A stretch of DNA of 64,000 bases from positions 1,360,001 to 1,424,000 of the forward strand of contig NZ_CP129118.1 in NCBI RefSeq assembly GCF_033304615.1, in the 5' to 3' direction. Origin of the DNA: Sporosarcina oncorhynchi (GTDB lineage Bacteria; Bacillota; Bacilli; Bacillales_A; Planococcaceae). How positions within the stretch are numbered: the stretch's first letter is position 1; each line of letters begins with the position of its first letter. A model generated the notes under the pieces. The model ran no database searches, was not told the DNA's origin, and saw nothing but the letters and a program-made list of their open reading frames with translations. Below are positions 26,921-38,006 of the stretch, piece by piece. The position numbers were made by a program, and so were the translations under genes.

Positions 26921-29269
26921 TTGATAGAGTCAAAAAAGATTTGGACGATTGACCGTCCTGACGAAGACGCAGTCAACCTGTTAATGACTGAACTCGGTTT
27001 GCCTTCAGTCCATGCGAAAATACTTGTATCCAGGGGGTTGCAAGACGTGGATGAAGTGAAATCGTTTTTACATATGAGTAAAGATTGTTTGCATGATCCT
27101 TATCTGCTGCACGATATGGCTAAAAGTGTAGAACGGATAAAGCGAGCGATTGAATCGAATGAGAAAATAACGGTTTATGGCGATTATGATGCGGATGGTG
27201 TGACAAGTGTCACGGTTTTATCAACTGCATTGGAACGGCTCGGAGCGAATGTCGACTTTGCTATTCCCAATCGTTTTGAACATGGCTATGGGCCGAATGC
27301 TGATTTGTTTAAAAAGCTCTATGAATCGGGAACCAACTTACTGATCACAGTTGACAATGGGGTTTCCGGTTTGGAAGCGATTGCATATGCAAACACGGTC
27401 AATATGGATGTTATTGTCACGGATCACCATGAAATGGGAGACAAGTTACCGGATGCATATGCAATCATACATCCAAGACATCCGGAAGGGGACTATCCTT
27501 TTGGAGAACTTGCAGGAGTAGGCGTAGCTTTCAAACTGGCCTGTGCACTTCTAGAAGAAGTACCTGAAGACTTGTATGAGATTGCTGCTATTGGTACGGT
27601 GGCTGATCTTGTACCATTACAAGATGAAAATCGTTTCATCGTAAAAGAAGGAATTAGACGGATGCGTATGTCTAAAAGACCCGGCATTCAAGCGCTTGCA
27701 AAAGTTAGCGGAACTGAACAGAACAGTATGACTGAGGAATCCCTCGGCTTTACAATTGGTCCTAGACTCAACGCGCCAGGACGACTTGGGAGTGCAGACG
27801 ATGCGGTTCGTTTATTGAAATCTGAAAATCATGCAGAAGCGATGATGCTTGCAGAACAATTGGATGCGTTGAACAAAGAGCGGCAGGGCATTGTAAAAGG
27901 TATAGCTGAAGAAGCTGAACAGGCCGTAGTCGATATGTATGGGGATGACATTCCCGATGTACTCGTCATCGGAGGGGAAGGGTGGAATCCTGGTGTAGTT
28001 GGAATCGTCTCTTCCAGGTTGACGGAGAAATATTACCGACCATCCATAGTTCTATGTGTTGATAATGAAACAGGGATTGCAAAAGGCTCAGGCAGAAGTA
28101 TTGCAGGATTTGATTTGTTTAAAGAGCTTTCAAAAAATGCCGATATCCTTCCACATTTCGGTGGACACGAAATGGCTGCAGGCATGTCACTTTCTGTATT
28201 GGATATCGTGGCGCTTAGAACTAGGCTGAATTCCCAAGCAAAAGATGTATTGACAGAAGACATGCTCATACCACAACTGCAAATCGATGTGCCGCTTACA
28301 ATCGGAGAAATCGATGTTACAGTTCTTGAAGGATTGGAGCTTCTAAGACCGTTCGGCATGTCTTTTGAAAAACCGGTCTTTCTAATCGAGAATTTATCTT
28401 CCTCATCCATTCGAAAAATCGGTGCAGCCAAAAATCATTTGAAAATGGAATTATCCGATGGGACTGATACATTGGATGTTATCGGATTTGGTGATGGAGA
28501 ACTCGCTGATGCGATCAGTCCAGGTGCTATACTATCCATTACTGGCGATTTGCAAGTGAACGAATGGAATGGTAGAAAAAAACCGCAGATGCTACTAGAA
28601 GATTTGCTGTCCGATCAGAGACAATTGTTCGATTTACGGGGAATTAATGAGCCTGGCAGATGGATGTCAATTGTACCGGCAAAAGGTACCGCTATTGTCG
28701 CTTTCCAAGAATCTACGATTGCACATTTCACACCTTTGCTAAAGGGCGCTGCTATCCACCAATTCGGAAATAGCGAAATACCGAAAATGGATTATATTGT
28801 ATTGTTGGACGTTCCTGAAGATGAGGAACAATTGCAGGAACTGATCAAATCAACAAACCCTAAACGGATCTACGCACATTTTTATATACCAGAATCCAAA
28901 TATTTTGAAGGTGTACCAAGCCGTGAACATTTCGGATGGTATTACAGCTTTCTGAAAAAACGGGGTACATTTGACCTCGCGAATCAGGTGCAAGAGCTTT
29001 CAAAACATAAAGGTTGGAAAATAGACACGATATATTTCATGACAAAGGTGTTTTCTGAGCTCGGATTTGTTAAGATAGAGAATGGTCTTGCAATTATTTT
29101 GGAAGACGCTGACAAGAAACAGTTAACTGAATCCGCCGCTTATCAGAAAAGAGAGCGCCAGATTGAATTAGAAAAAATGCTTGTCTATGCTTCTTATAAG
29201 GAACTTAAAAAATGGTTTGATGACGTTTGTGAACAAGTGGTCATCAGGGAGGAACAATTATGGATTTGA
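26921..29269 (+). CDS. recJ: Single-stranded-DNA-specific exonuclease RecJ
   Basis: 782 residues from a TTG after AGAGGAAGTGA. 5'-3' ssDNA exonuclease for RecFOR recombination and mismatch repair. The DHH-family metal motifs are present ([17 protein letters not shown], and '[10 protein letters not shown]' in DHHA1), followed by an OB fold and the extra C-terminal domain common in Bacillales RecJ. A perfect TATAAT at 26891-26896 is the likely -10. The stop overlaps the apt start by 10 bases. Confidence 0.96.
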   Translation: MIESKKIWTIDRPDEDAVNLLMTELGLPSVHAKILVSRGLQDVDEVKSFLHMSKDCLHDPYLLHDMAKSVERIKRAIESNEKITVYGDYDADGVTSVTVLSTALERLGANVDFAIPNRFEHGYGPNADLFKKLYESGTNLLITVDNGVSGLEAIAYANTVNMDVIVTDHHEMGDKLPDAYAIIHPRHPEGDYPFGELAGVGVAFKLACALLEEVPEDLYEIAAIGTVADLVPLQDENRFIVKEGIRRMRMSKRPGIQALAKVSGTEQNSMTEESLGFTIGPRLNAPGRLGSADDAVRLLKSENHAEAMMLAEQLDALNKERQGIVKGIAEEAEQAVVDMYGDDIPDVLVIGGEGWNPGVVGIVSSRLTEKYYRPSIVLCVDNETGIAKGSGRSIAGFDLFKELSKNADILPHFGGHEMAAGMSLSVLDIVALRTRLNSQAKDVLTEDMLIPQLQIDVPLTIGEIDVTVLEGLELLRPFGMSFEKPVFLIENLSSSSIRKIGAAKNHLKMELSDGTDTLDVIGFGDGELADAISPGAILSITGDLQVNEWNGRKKPQMLLEDLLSDQRQLFDLRGINEPGRWMSIVPAKGTAIVAFQESTIAHFTPLLKGAAIHQFGNSEIPKMDYIVLLDVPEDEEQLQELIKSTNPKRIYAHFYIPESKYFEGVPSREHFGWYYSFLKKRGTFDLANQVQELSKHKGWKIDTIYFMTKVFSELGFVKIENGLAIILEDADKKQLTESAAYQKRERQIELEKMLVYASYKELKKWFDDVCEQVVIREEQLWI

Positions 29270-29772
29270 AAAGCTTTGTAACCATCGTACCGGATTACCC
29301 TAAAAAAGGAATCAGTTTCAAAGATATAACGACGATTATGGATAATGGGGAAGCCTACAAATATGCGACCGATAAAATTGTCGAATTCGCAAAAGAAGTC
29401 GGAACGGACATCATCGTCGGTCCGGAAGCGAGAGGTTTCATCATAGGGTGTCCTGTCGCTTACGCTCTCGAAGTCGGTTTTGCACCAGTCCGTAAACCCG
29501 GCAAACTTCCAAGGGAAACAATTGCAGTAGAGTATGATCTCGAATACGGAAAAGATTCATTGACGATTCACCGCGATGCTATTAAACCTGGCCAACGCGT
29601 ACTTATTGTAGATGACCTACTTGCTACTGGCGGTACAGTTGAGGCGACTGTCGAACTTGTCGAGAAATTGGGTGGAATTGTTGCTGGCTGTGCATTTTTG
29701 ATCGAACTATCCTATTTGGATGGGCGCGAAAAGTTGAAAGGCTATAAGATTCAATCACTTATGACTTACTGA
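29260..29772 (+). CDS. apt: Adenine phosphoribosyltransferase
   Basis: 170 residues. Salvages adenine with PRPP to AMP. '[18 protein letters not shown]' is the family N-terminus and the PRPP loop is [13 protein letters not shown]. It overlaps recJ, has its ribosome-binding site GGGAGG inside recJ, and ends in a strong terminator. The recJ-apt-relA order is conserved in Bacillales. Confidence 0.98.
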   Translation: MDLKSFVTIVPDYPKKGISFKDITTIMDNGEAYKYATDKIVEFAKEVGTDIIVGPEARGFIIGCPVAYALEVGFAPVRKPGKLPRETIAVEYDLEYGKDSLTIHRDAIKPGQRVLIVDDLLATGGTVEATVELVEKLGGIVAGCAFLIELSYLDGREKLKGYKIQSLMTY

Positions 29773-29776
29773 TAGG

Positions 29777-29809
29777 AAGGTCCTCCGCTTCGATGCGGAG
29801 GGCCTTTTT
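29777..29809 (+). terminator. Intrinsic terminator after apt
   Basis: Stem AAGGTCCTCCGC/GCGGAGGGCCTT with a 6-base loop and TTTTT. Confidence 0.9.
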
Positions 29810-29820
29810 GGTATAAGGGC

Positions 29821-29850
29821 TTTACATTACGTGTCATTTATACATACAAT
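29821..29850 (+). promoter_or_regulatory. Candidate sigma-A promoter of relA
   Basis: TTTACA (29821-29826), 18-bp spacer, TACAAT (29845-29850), 48 bases before relA and directly after the apt terminator. The -10 also reads CATACAAT, identical to a sigma-E -10, but no matching -35 is present at the right distance. Confidence 0.5.
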
Positions 29851-29897
29851 AGAATTATCTTTAATTTTTTGCGGAAATGGTCGAAAGGAGTTATAAA

Positions 29898-32090
29898 ATG
29901 GCGAAAAATCGTGACATGACAGTCGAAGAACTATTTGAGCTGATTGGATCCTATATGAATGAAGAGCATGTCGCGTTCGTCAAGAAGGCATATAATGCGG
30001 CAAAGACATCTCATGAAGGGCAATTCAGAAGTTCTGGAGAACCTTATATTCTGCATCCCGTCCAAGTTGCGGGCATCTTGGCGGAATTACAGATGGATCC
30101 TTCGACAGTCGCTGCCGGATTCCTCCACGATGTCGTGGAAGACACTGCTGTGTCCAGGGAAGATATCATACGCGATTTCGGTGAGGAAGTAGCAATGCTT
30201 GTCGATGGTGTGACTAAGTTGGAAAAGCTGAAATTCAGATCGAACGAGGAAAAACAGGCAGAGAACCACCGCAAGATGTTTATTGCGATGGCGAGAGATA
30301 TCCGTGTCATTCTCATTAAGCTCGCTGACCGCTTGCATAATATGCGGACATTGAAACATGTTTCCGAAGAAAAGCAGAAGAGGGTATCGGCTGAGACGTT
30401 GGATATTTTCGCACCACTTGCTCATCGGCTCGGAATCTCTACGATTAAGTGGGAATTGGAAGACACTGCACTACGTTATTTGAATCCACAACAATATTAC
30501 CGAATCGTGAACTTGATGAAGAGAAAACGCGATGAACGTGAGAAGTATTTATCCAACGTCATGGAACTCATCCGAAATGAAATTGAAGAAGTAGATTTGG
30601 AAGCCGATATTAACGGACGTCCAAAGCATTTGTATTCAATTTACCGTAAAATGGTTCTGCAAAATAAGGAATTCAATGAAATATATGATCTGCTTGCCAT
30701 CCGAATCGTCGTGAAAAGCATTAAGGATTGTTACGCCGTTCTCGGAATCATCCATACCCTTTGGAAGCCTATGCCCGGTCGATTTAAGGATTATATTGCC
30801 ATGCCTAAACAGAATCTCTATCAATCGATCCATACAACTGTTGTCGGTCCTGCGGGTGATCCGCTGGAAGTGCAGATCAGGACGGAAGAAATGCATAGAA
30901 TTGCTGAATACGGGGTTGCAGCGCACTGGGCTTATAAGGAAGGAAAAACCGTATCTGAAAAACCGGATAATATTGATTCCAAACTAAAATGGTTTAGGGA
31001 AATCCTTGAGTTCCAGAACGAATCTTCGAATGCGGAAGAATTCATGGAGTCACTGAAATTCGATCTGTTTTCTGACATGGTTTATGTCTTTACGCCAGAC
31101 GGTGATGTCATTGAAATCCCGCAAGGATCCGTTCCGATTGACTTTGCATACCGTGTTCACTCGGAAGTCGGAAACCGTACAATTGGTGCTAAAGTGAACG
31201 GGAAAATGGTTCCTTTAGATACGGAGTTGTTTACTGGGGATATTGTGGAAGTTCTGACGTCGAAGCAATCATTCGGGCCAAGCCGCGACTGGCTAAAAAT
31301 CGCCAACACATCACAAGCGAGAAATAAAATCCGGCATTATTTCAAAAAACAGTTGCGTGACGAGAACATTGATAAAGGCGCCGAAATGGTAGAAAAGGAA
31401 ATCCGTCTACAGGAATATGATGTGAAAGATGTACTGACGAATGATAACATCCAACGGGTGATCGATAAGTTCAGCTTTACATCCGAAGAGGACATGTATG
31501 CGGCAGTCGGTTCAAATGGCATCACCGCACAACAAGTTGTTAACCGTCTCGCTGAAAAGCTTAGAAAAGTCCGTGAACAGAAAGATACAATTGATAAAAT
31601 CGTTTCAGATATGAAAGCGCCCCAACCGATTAAGACGACGGAATCAGGTGTCATTGTTAAAGGATTGGAAAATCTGCTTATTAGACTGTCTAAATGCTGT
31701 AATCCTATTCCAGGTGACGAAATTGTCGGTTTCATTACAAAAGGGCGTGGCGTTTCCGTCCACCGTTCGGACTGTCCGAATATCGATTCGGAAGACAATG
31801 AACGTCTTATTGATGTTGAATGGGCAGTGGATGAAGCGAATAAAAGCAAAGACTTCCAGGTCGATATCGAGATTTCCGCTTTTGATCGCCAAGGTTTGTT
31901 GAATGAAGTGATGATGGTAGTAGCGGAGACGAAAACGCCTATGATCGCTGTTAGTGGCAAAGCAGATAAGGATAAGATGGCGAAAATCAATATGACAATT
32001 AAAATAACGGATATTGCGCATTTGAACCGGATTGTCGAGCGAATTAAACAAATCCGAGATATCTACTCCGTTCAACGAATCATTCATTAA
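29898..32090 (+). CDS. relA: Bifunctional (p)ppGpp synthetase/hydrolase RelA
   Basis: 730 residues from the ATG at 29898 after AAAGGAG; an ATG seven codons upstream lacks a site. Domains in order: HD hydrolase (FLHDVVEDT, about residue 75), synthetase with the RFKDYIA motif typical of bifunctional Rel enzymes, TGS (about 390-450), zinc/helical region with 'KCCNPIPGD', and a C-terminal ACT domain. It makes and degrades (p)ppGpp in the stringent response. The hydrolase motif is intact, so both activities are expected. Confidence 0.97.
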   Translation: MAKNRDMTVEELFELIGSYMNEEHVAFVKKAYNAAKTSHEGQFRSSGEPYILHPVQVAGILAELQMDPSTVAAGFLHDVVEDTAVSREDIIRDFGEEVAMLVDGVTKLEKLKFRSNEEKQAENHRKMFIAMARDIRVILIKLADRLHNMRTLKHVSEEKQKRVSAETLDIFAPLAHRLGISTIKWELEDTALRYLNPQQYYRIVNLMKRKRDEREKYLSNVMELIRNEIEEVDLEADINGRPKHLYSIYRKMVLQNKEFNEIYDLLAIRIVVKSIKDCYAVLGIIHTLWKPMPGRFKDYIAMPKQNLYQSIHTTVVGPAGDPLEVQIRTEEMHRIAEYGVAAHWAYKEGKTVSEKPDNIDSKLKWFREILEFQNESSNAEEFMESLKFDLFSDMVYVFTPDGDVIEIPQGSVPIDFAYRVHSEVGNRTIGAKVNGKMVPLDTELFTGDIVEVLTSKQSFGPSRDWLKIANTSQARNKIRHYFKKQLRDENIDKGAEMVEKEIRLQEYDVKDVLTNDNIQRVIDKFSFTSEEDMYAAVGSNGITAQQVVNRLAEKLRKVREQKDTIDKIVSDMKAPQPIKTTESGVIVKGLENLLIRLSKCCNPIPGDEIVGFITKGRGVSVHRSDCPNIDSEDNERLIDVEWAVDEANKSKDFQVDIEISAFDRQGLLNEVMMVVAETKTPMIAVSGKADKDKMAKINMTIKITDIAHLNRIVERIKQIRDIYSVQRIIH

Positions 32091-32107
32091 CAAAAGAGGT
32101 GATTGCA

Positions 32108-32548
32108 GTGAGAGTGATCTTACAACGATCGGGCTATGCTTCCGTCAAAGTGGACGGCGAAACGACAGGGTCTATTGACAAAGGATATGTGTTGCTTGTC
32201 GGTGTCACGCATGATGATACCGAAAAGGATGCTGATTATATTGCTAAAAAAGTATCCGGACTCCGTTTATGGGAAGACGACGACGGAAAAATGAACAAGG
32301 CAATCGATGAAGTAGGCGGGACAATTTTGTCAGTTTCTCAATTCACGTTATATGGTGATGTGAAAAAAGGGCGCCGTCCGAGTTTTATCGAAGCTGCAAG
32401 ACCAGAGCAGGCGGAACCGCTTTGGAATTATTTCAATGAAGCATTGCGCAGTCAAGGCTTGCATGTGGAAACCGGAATATTCGGAGCGATGATGGACGTA
32501 CAACTGACGAATGACGGTCCTGTTACAATCATTGTCGAGTCGAAATAA
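32108..32548 (+). CDS. dtd: D-aminoacyl-tRNA deacylase
   Basis: 146 residues from the GTG at 32108, with AGAGGTG at good distance; the frame is open three codons further upstream but the family begins MRVILQRS. Dtd hydrolyses D-amino acids mischarged on tRNA. The active-site motifs SQFTLYGD and 'NDGPVTI' are present. It starts 17 bases after relA and shares its transcript, ending in a two-way terminator. Confidence 0.96.
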   Translation: MRVILQRSGYASVKVDGETTGSIDKGYVLLVGVTHDDTEKDADYIAKKVSGLRLWEDDDGKMNKAIDEVGGTILSVSQFTLYGDVKKGRRPSFIEAARPEQAEPLWNYFNEALRSQGLHVETGIFGAMMDVQLTNDGPVTIIVESK

Positions 32549-32588
32549 GAAAACCGCAGCACCCTTTACAGGCGCTGCGGTTTTCTTT
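32549..32588. terminator. Bidirectional terminator between dtd and the amidase gene
   Basis: Long perfect stem GAAAACCGCAGC/GCTGCGGTTTTC; A-rich on one side and T-rich on the other, placed between convergent genes. Confidence 0.87.
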
Positions 32589-32596
32589 ATCTGTTT

Positions 32597-34138
32597 CTAA
32601 TTCGCATTGAAATAGTCAAGCAATCCTTGATATATTCCGTGTGTTGCCTGCTCGCGGAACATTTCTGTCGTCAGCATTCGTTCTTCGGTCGGATTGGATA
32701 GGAAACCGAGTTCAATCAGAATTGCATTCGCTTTATTTTCCCGTAATACGAGGAAGTTCGCTGGCTGTGCGCCGCGGTTACGCAATGAAACCGCGGAGGC
32801 AAGCCCTTCATTAATAGATGATGCAATCGCTTTTTGGTTGCCGTGCGTATAATACGTCGTGAAACCTGTTATGGATGAATCAGGATTGGCATCATAGTGC
32901 AAACTGATGAATGCATCCACATTGGATTGTTGACCGATGGATGCGCGCTTCCGCAAGGAGATATACGTATCTGACTCTCGTGTCATAACGACATTTGCCC
33001 CGGCAGCCTTCAATTTTGCAGCTAGTGACTCGGCCGTCATCAACGTGAGTACTTTTTCATCTGTCCCTTGTAGACCAGTCGTACCGCGGTCATTTCCGCC
33101 ATGTCCGGCATCAACGACTATCGTCAAGCCTTTTAGCGTCCCTTTACTGCGGGAACTCGTCTGCGGTTGGGTTGGGGTGTCGACTTGTGCAACAGTCCCT
33201 GTGGAGACAACCCATTTGGCAATGAATGCCTGATCGCCGGACGGTAATGCAACTTTGAACCAGTCCCCATCTTCATTGACAACATCTAATCGTTCTCCTG
33301 CATTCACTCTTGTTACAATCTCAGACGATGTTGTTGCAGAAGAACGGATATTCGTCCCATTCGTTAACACCGTTACCTTTTTTGCCGGTTCAATTGACGA
33401 TTGTGACGACGAGGTGGAGCCTGTTCCCATCGTTCCGTGGAAAGTGTACACCCATCCGGACTTGTCCTTTTCGAATGCTATGCGCACCCAATTCCCGTCG
33501 ACTTTTTCAACAGCGTACGTTTCATTTCGTCGGATCTGTGTCATTACTTTGGAAGAAAGACCAGGTTCTTTACGAACATTTAGTACATCGACTGCTACCG
33601 TGAATTTATCCGAAGATGCATTGTCATTTTCCCGCTCATTAACAGCTGTTTCAGTAACTGTTTCTGACATTTCGGTTATATAGTCCGTATGTACCCAACC
33701 ATCTGTCCCGTTTCTAGTGATGGCTATCCATTCACCTTTACGACCAGTAATAATCGCTTTGTCTCCAGCATTCATCTTGCTGATGACAGCCGCACTTAAG
33801 GACGGCTCAGTTCGAATATTGAGAGCATCGACTTTTGATACAGCCGTTTTATTGACGGATTGTGAGGTTTCATCACTTTTTACAAGCCAGGATGCAATCC
33901 AGCCTGTACCTGAATCCATTTGAATTTCGAGCCACTCGCCTGATACGGAAATCACTTCTGCACGTGCACCAGATTTCAATGAACCAGTGACTGCATATGT
34001 GAGACCGGGTCCAGAACGGACATTCAGAGAGTTTGTATTAATGGTGACCATTTCGCCTTTTGCTGAAATTGGCGGCAACTCGTAAACGAATGAAAAGAAT
34101 AGGATGAAAGCCAGTATCCATTTGCAACTTTTTGACAA
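32597..34138 (-). CDS. N-acetylmuramoyl-L-alanine amidase with four SH3b repeats (YrvJ-like)
   Basis: 513 residues on the minus strand from a TTG preceded by AAGGGAG. A signal peptide (about 1-26) is followed by four bacterial SH3 repeats, each with an 'xLNVRSGPG'-type motif (LNVRSGPG, LNIRTEPS, LNVRKEPG, TNIRSSAT), then an Amidase_3 domain with zinc ligands in DAGHGG, 'SLHYDAN' and the catalytic glutamate in 'LIELGFLSN'. It is a secreted or wall-bound peptidoglycan hydrolase. B. subtilis has yrvJ at this site between dtd and hisS. Confidence 0.93.
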   Translation of the reverse strand: MSKSCKWILAFILFFSFVYELPPISAKGEMVTINTNSLNVRSGPGLTYAVTGSLKSGARAEVISVSGEWLEIQMDSGTGWIASWLVKSDETSQSVNKTAVSKVDALNIRTEPSLSAAVISKMNAGDKAIITGRKGEWIAITRNGTDGWVHTDYITEMSETVTETAVNERENDNASSDKFTVAVDVLNVRKEPGLSSKVMTQIRRNETYAVEKVDGNWVRIAFEKDKSGWVYTFHGTMGTGSTSSSQSSIEPAKKVTVLTNGTNIRSSATTSSEIVTRVNAGERLDVVNEDGDWFKVALPSGDQAFIAKWVVSTGTVAQVDTPTQPQTSSRSKGTLKGLTIVVDAGHGGNDRGTTGLQGTDEKVLTLMTAESLAAKLKAAGANVVMTRESDTYISLRKRASIGQQSNVDAFISLHYDANPDSSITGFTTYYTHGNQKAIASSINEGLASAVSLRNRGAQPANFLVLRENKANAILIELGFLSNPTEERMLTTEMFREQATHGIYQGLLDYFNAN

Positions 34139-34207
34139 ACTATCACACTCCCTTATTTTACATTGTAAAAGGTTTAGCTGGAAAAAACCACATCATTATT
34201 TAAAAGG

Positions 34208-34236
34208 TTGACACTTTCAAGCTGAATGAGTAAGAT
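34208..34236 (+). promoter_or_regulatory. Promoter of the hisS T-box transcript
   Basis: Perfect TTGACA (34208-34213), 17-bp spacer, TAAGAT (34231-34236). A TATAAT at 34256-34261 has no -35 partner. Confidence 0.5.
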
Positions 34237-34284
34237 TATGAGTAATTGAACATTATATAATTTGCTGATGAAGTGGAAAGTAAC

Positions 34285-34527
34285 TGTATTGCGAGCTGAC
34301 AAGAGAGGGACGGACGTGGCTGAAATCCATCCTACAGACGGATAGAGTGAATAACACCAACGAGGCTCCATGCTGAACACTGTTAGTTGACATTCAGTAG
34401 GTATGGACGGAAACCGGCCGTTAACCGGATACGAGTGGGTACGCTTTAAAAGTACCAATTTGGGTGGAACCGCGGAAGCTGATATAGGCTCTCGTCCCTT
34501 GTGCAAACAAGGGATGGGGGCTTTTTT
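34285..34527 (+). promoter_or_regulatory. T-box leader of hisS-aspS
   Basis: The leader holds the T-box sequence TGGGTGGAACCGCGG (34461-34475) that pairs with the tRNA acceptor end, followed by a terminator stem TCCCTTG/CAAGGGA and a T run (to 34527). A probable specifier CAC (His) stands at 34355-34357 in 'GAATAACACCAAC', fitting the first downstream gene. Uncharged tRNA-His should favour the antiterminator and switch on both synthetase genes. The specifier was read by eye without folding. Confidence 0.87.
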
Positions 34528-34568
34528 ATGTTCTATCAGAAAGATGCGAAACAGGAAGGGGTAGTCAA

Positions 34569-35840
34569 ATGAATTTTAAAGTGCCTAGAGGAACCCAAGA
34601 TATTTTGCCGTCCGAATCATGGAAGTGGCAGCGTGTCGAGTCTATTATCCGTGACGTGTGTGATAAATACCGCTACAAAGAAATCCGGACACCGATTTTC
34701 GAACAGACAGAGTTGTTTCAACGAACAGTTGGTGATACTACTGATATCGTTACAAAAGAAATGTATACATTCACCGATCGCGGCAATCGTTCCATGACAT
34801 TACGTCCTGAAGGAACAGCGCCAGTCGTCCGTTCGTACGTTGAAAACAAAATGTTCGGATATGCAGACCAGCCCGTCAAGTTATATTATCAAGGTCCGAT
34901 GTTCCGTTATGAACGCCAACAAGCGGGTAGATACCGCCAGTTTGTTCAATTTGGTGTGGAAGCAATTGGCAGCGCTGACCCTGCAATCGATGCCGAAGTT
35001 ATTTCACTTGCCATGGAACTGTATAAGCGCGTAGGATTGAAAGATTTTAAACTCGTCCTTAACTCCTTAGGTGATAAGGAATCCAGAACTGCTCACAGAG
35101 AAGCATTAATCGCACACTTTAAACCGAACATCGAAGAACTTTGCGGAGATTGCCAAGCACGTCTTGACAAGAATCCGCTCAGAATCCTGGATTGTAAAGT
35201 AGACCGGGAACACCCGCTCATGAAGTCTGCTCCATCACTGGCTGATTTTTTGAATGAAGAGTCCGCTGCATATTTTGCACAAGTGAAGGCTTATTTAGAT
35301 GATGTCGGAATCACTTATGAGCTTGACCCGAATCTCGTCAGAGGACTGGATTACTATAACCACACGGCTTTTGAAATAATGAGTACAGCTAGCGGTTTTG
35401 GTGCTATAACAACTTTGTGTGGCGGTGGTCGGTACAATGGGTTAGCAGAAGAAATCGGGGGTCCTGCTTCACCGGGCATAGGATACGGTTTGAGCATCGA
35501 ACGTTTGCTACTCGCTATGGATGCTGAAGGTGTTGCATTTGCAAATGATCCTGAACTCGATGTGTATATTGTCACTTTAGAAGAAAATGCACACCGCAAA
35601 GGCTTTAAGTTACTTAATGAACTACGCAGCGCAGGTATTAGAGCAGATATGGACTATATGGATCGCAAGATGAAGGCGCAAATGAAGTCAGCGGACCGAT
35701 TTGATGCGAAAGCAGTTATCGTCATCGGCGAAGATGAAGTAGAAGCAGGAAATGTCCAGCTTAAAAATATGGCGGATGGCTCACAAGAAAAAGTGGAAGA
35801 TCAGAATATCGTTACGACAGTACAAGAAAAGTTGAAATAA
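34569..35840 (+). CDS. hisS: Histidyl-tRNA synthetase
   Basis: 423 residues. Class II synthetase. Motif 1 area '[16 protein letters not shown]', motif 2 '[19 protein letters not shown]', the histidine-specific '[14 protein letters not shown]' and motif 3 '[10 protein letters not shown]' are all present, plus the C-terminal anticodon-binding domain. Controlled by the T-box upstream and followed after 9 bases by aspS. The start ATG has AGGGG upstream. Confidence 0.98.
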   Translation: MNFKVPRGTQDILPSESWKWQRVESIIRDVCDKYRYKEIRTPIFEQTELFQRTVGDTTDIVTKEMYTFTDRGNRSMTLRPEGTAPVVRSYVENKMFGYADQPVKLYYQGPMFRYERQQAGRYRQFVQFGVEAIGSADPAIDAEVISLAMELYKRVGLKDFKLVLNSLGDKESRTAHREALIAHFKPNIEELCGDCQARLDKNPLRILDCKVDREHPLMKSAPSLADFLNEESAAYFAQVKAYLDDVGITYELDPNLVRGLDYYNHTAFEIMSTASGFGAITTLCGGGRYNGLAEEIGGPASPGIGYGLSIERLLLAMDAEGVAFANDPELDVYIVTLEENAHRKGFKLLNELRSAGIRADMDYMDRKMKAQMKSADRFDAKAVIVIGEDEVEAGNVQLKNMADGSQEKVEDQNIVTTVQEKLK

Positions 35841-35849
35841 GGAAGGTTG

Positions 35850-37616
35850 ATGATTGAAATGCAACGGACAGATTATTGTGGGCAGTTAACTGAGGAAGCG
35901 ATAGGCAAGTCAGTCACACTAAAAGGCTGGGTACAAAAAAGACGCGATTTAGGCGGTTTGATTTTCGTTGATATGCGTGACCGATCAGGAATTGTGCAGA
36001 TAGTGTTCAATCCCGATCTTTCCAAAATAGCGTTGGAAACCGCAGAGAAAATCAGAAGCGAATACGTCATCGAAGTACAAGGGAAAGTTGTTGAACGTCA
36101 AGATAATCAGAAGAATGATAAAGTGGCGACAGGTGCAATTGAAGTACATGTCGACACAGTCGAGATTATTAACGAAGCAAAGACCCCACCTTTTATGATA
36201 GAGGAAGATACGGACGTCAATGAAGAGTTACGATTAAAATACCGGTACTTGGACTTACGTCGTCCTCAACTTGCCCGTGTATTCAAAATGCGTTCAGACG
36301 TAACAAAAACGGTCCGCAATTTCTTGGACGAAGAAGGTTTCCTTGAAGTGGAAACACCAATTCTGACTAAGTCTACACCCGAAGGGGCAAGAGACTATCT
36401 CGTGCCAAGCCGTGTGCATGAAGGTGAATTTTATGCTTTGCCTCAGTCTCCACAGTTATTTAAGCAGATGTTGATGGTATCCGGTTTCGACCGTTACTAC
36501 CAGATTGCCCGCTGTTTCCGTGATGAAGATCTTCGAGCAGACCGTCAACCTGAATTCACTCAAATCGATATGGAAATGAGTTTCATGTCTATTGAAGAGA
36601 TTATTGAATTGAATGAACGTCTTATGAAAAAAGTGATGAAAGACGTTAAAGGAATCGATATTGAAACGCCATTCAAACGGTTACCATACGATGAAGCGAT
36701 GGGACGTTTCGGTTCTGATAAGCCGGATACACGTTTCGGTATGGAATTACAGAACGTATCAGAACTCGTCAAAGACAGTTCATTTAAGGTGTTTGCCGGA
36801 GCGGTTGAATCTGGCGGACAAGTGAAAGCCATCAACGTCGAAGGGAATGCTGACAACTTTTCCCGAAAAGATATTGACGCACTTGGCGAGTTCGCTGCCC
36901 GGCACGGAGCGAAAGGCCTTGCTTGGTTGAAAGTGGATGCTGAAGGATTGAAAGGTCCGATTGCTAAGTTTTTCGAAGGGGAAGATGCAACAGCTCTCAT
37001 GCATGCTCTCAAAGCGAAAGATGGCGATTTGTTATTATTCGTTGCAGATAAGAAGTCGGTAGTTGCCGATGCATTAGGTGCGTTACGCTCGAAACTTGGT
37101 AAAGACCTTGGCATGATCGACGAAACAAAATTCAATTTCCTATGGGTAACAGATTGGCCGTTATTTGAATACGACGAAGAGGAAGGACGCTTCTACGCAG
37201 CACACCATCCATTCACAATGCCAGCGGATGTGGAGCAGCTTGAATCGGATCCGACTGCAGTCAAAGCGCAAGCCTACGATCTTGTATTGAATGGCTATGA
37301 ACTCGGCGGTGGCTCGCTCCGTATTTATAAACGTGATATACAGGAAAAGATGTTTAAAGCACTTGGCTTTACGGAAGAAGAAGCACGTGAACAATTTGGC
37401 TTCCTGCTCGATGCATTCGAATACGGAACACCTCCTCACGGCGGTATCGCATTCGGACTCGATAGAATCGTCATGTTATTATCCGGTTCGACAAATTTAC
37501 GCGATACAATCGCTTTTCCAAAGACAGCAAGCGCAAGTTGCCTGCTGACGGAAGCTCCAAGTACTGTAGATACTACTCAATTGAATGAGTTAGGCATTTC
37601 CATCAACGCGAAATAA
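35850..37616 (+). CDS. aspS: Aspartyl-tRNA synthetase
   Basis: 588 residues from the ATG at 35850 after AAGGAAGG; the ATG at 35859 (MQRTDYCG) matches the common family start and is an equal alternative. Class IIb enzyme: N-terminal OB anticodon domain ('[19 protein letters not shown]'), motif 2 '[17 protein letters not shown]', the bacterial GAD insert (about 290-420) and motif 3 '[13 protein letters not shown]'. Co-transcribed with hisS under one T-box. No clear terminator separates it from the 6S RNA gene. Confidence 0.97.
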   Translation: MIEMQRTDYCGQLTEEAIGKSVTLKGWVQKRRDLGGLIFVDMRDRSGIVQIVFNPDLSKIALETAEKIRSEYVIEVQGKVVERQDNQKNDKVATGAIEVHVDTVEIINEAKTPPFMIEEDTDVNEELRLKYRYLDLRRPQLARVFKMRSDVTKTVRNFLDEEGFLEVETPILTKSTPEGARDYLVPSRVHEGEFYALPQSPQLFKQMLMVSGFDRYYQIARCFRDEDLRADRQPEFTQIDMEMSFMSIEEIIELNERLMKKVMKDVKGIDIETPFKRLPYDEAMGRFGSDKPDTRFGMELQNVSELVKDSSFKVFAGAVESGGQVKAINVEGNADNFSRKDIDALGEFAARHGAKGLAWLKVDAEGLKGPIAKFFEGEDATALMHALKAKDGDLLLFVADKKSVVADALGALRSKLGKDLGMIDETKFNFLWVTDWPLFEYDEEEGRFYAAHHPFTMPADVEQLESDPTAVKAQAYDLVLNGYELGGGSLRIYKRDIQEKMFKALGFTEEEAREQFGFLLDAFEYGTPPHGGIAFGLDRIVMLLSGSTNLRDTIAFPKTASASCLLTEAPSTVDTTQLNELGISINAK

Positions 37617-37671
37617 GTCGGTTGGACAAGCATCAATTCTAAATGTGCCGAAATTTGTAGATGTGAAATGT

Positions 37672-37700
37672 TTGATTCGTTTGATAATGTATGATAGGAT
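37672..37700 (+). promoter_or_regulatory. Probable promoter of the 6S RNA gene
   Basis: TTGATT (37672-37677), 17-bp spacer, TAGGAT (37695-37700), placing the start near 37708, at the base of the 6S terminal stem. Confidence 0.45.
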
Positions 37701-37707
37701 ACTAGTA

Positions 37708-37899
37708 ATACGAATCCTGAAGTGTACGTTTTTTGCTAGTCATTTTTGACCCAACATTATTGTCGTAGGGAGCTTCTATTCTGCTCTGGATGAAAAGCCC
37801 TCCCGGGGGACTTCAAAACGATTAGATGGGGCACCCACCTGCTGAGTGCGGGTTCAAAACGATAACAAAAGGACGGCACAGTCGGGATTCGTTCTTTTT
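37708..37899 (+). ncRNA. ssrSA: 6S RNA (BsrA/SsrS type)
   Basis: Between aspS and tcdA, exactly where B. subtilis encodes 6S-1 RNA (bsrA). The ends pair (CGAATCC near 37711 with GGATTCG near 37885) and the RNA ends in a T run. Internal paired blocks such as 'GCCCTCCCGGGGGAC' surround the expected central bubble. 6S RNA binds sigma-A RNA polymerase by mimicking an open promoter and serves as template for short product RNAs. Length about 190 nt is normal. Assigned by position and terminal pairing, not a covariance search. Confidence 0.85.
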
Positions 37900-37926
37900 T
37901 ACAAAACTTATATCACTACATCATAT

Positions 37927-37957
37927 ACCCCTCTAGCTCAGAGGGGTTTTATTTTTG
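37927..37957 (+). terminator. Intrinsic terminator between 6S RNA and tcdA
   Basis: Perfect stem ACCCCTCT/AGAGGGGT with a 5-base loop followed by TTTATTTTT. Confidence 0.85.
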
Positions 37958-38006
37958 TGCTCTGAAACTACTATAATTATTCAACCGAAAGAAAGGCGGA
38001 ATTCAA

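Noticed and set aside
29843..29850. Sigma-E promoter for relA (exact CATACAAT)
   Set aside because: No sigma-E -35 at 13-15 bp upstream, and a sigma-A pair with acceptable spacing uses the same bases.
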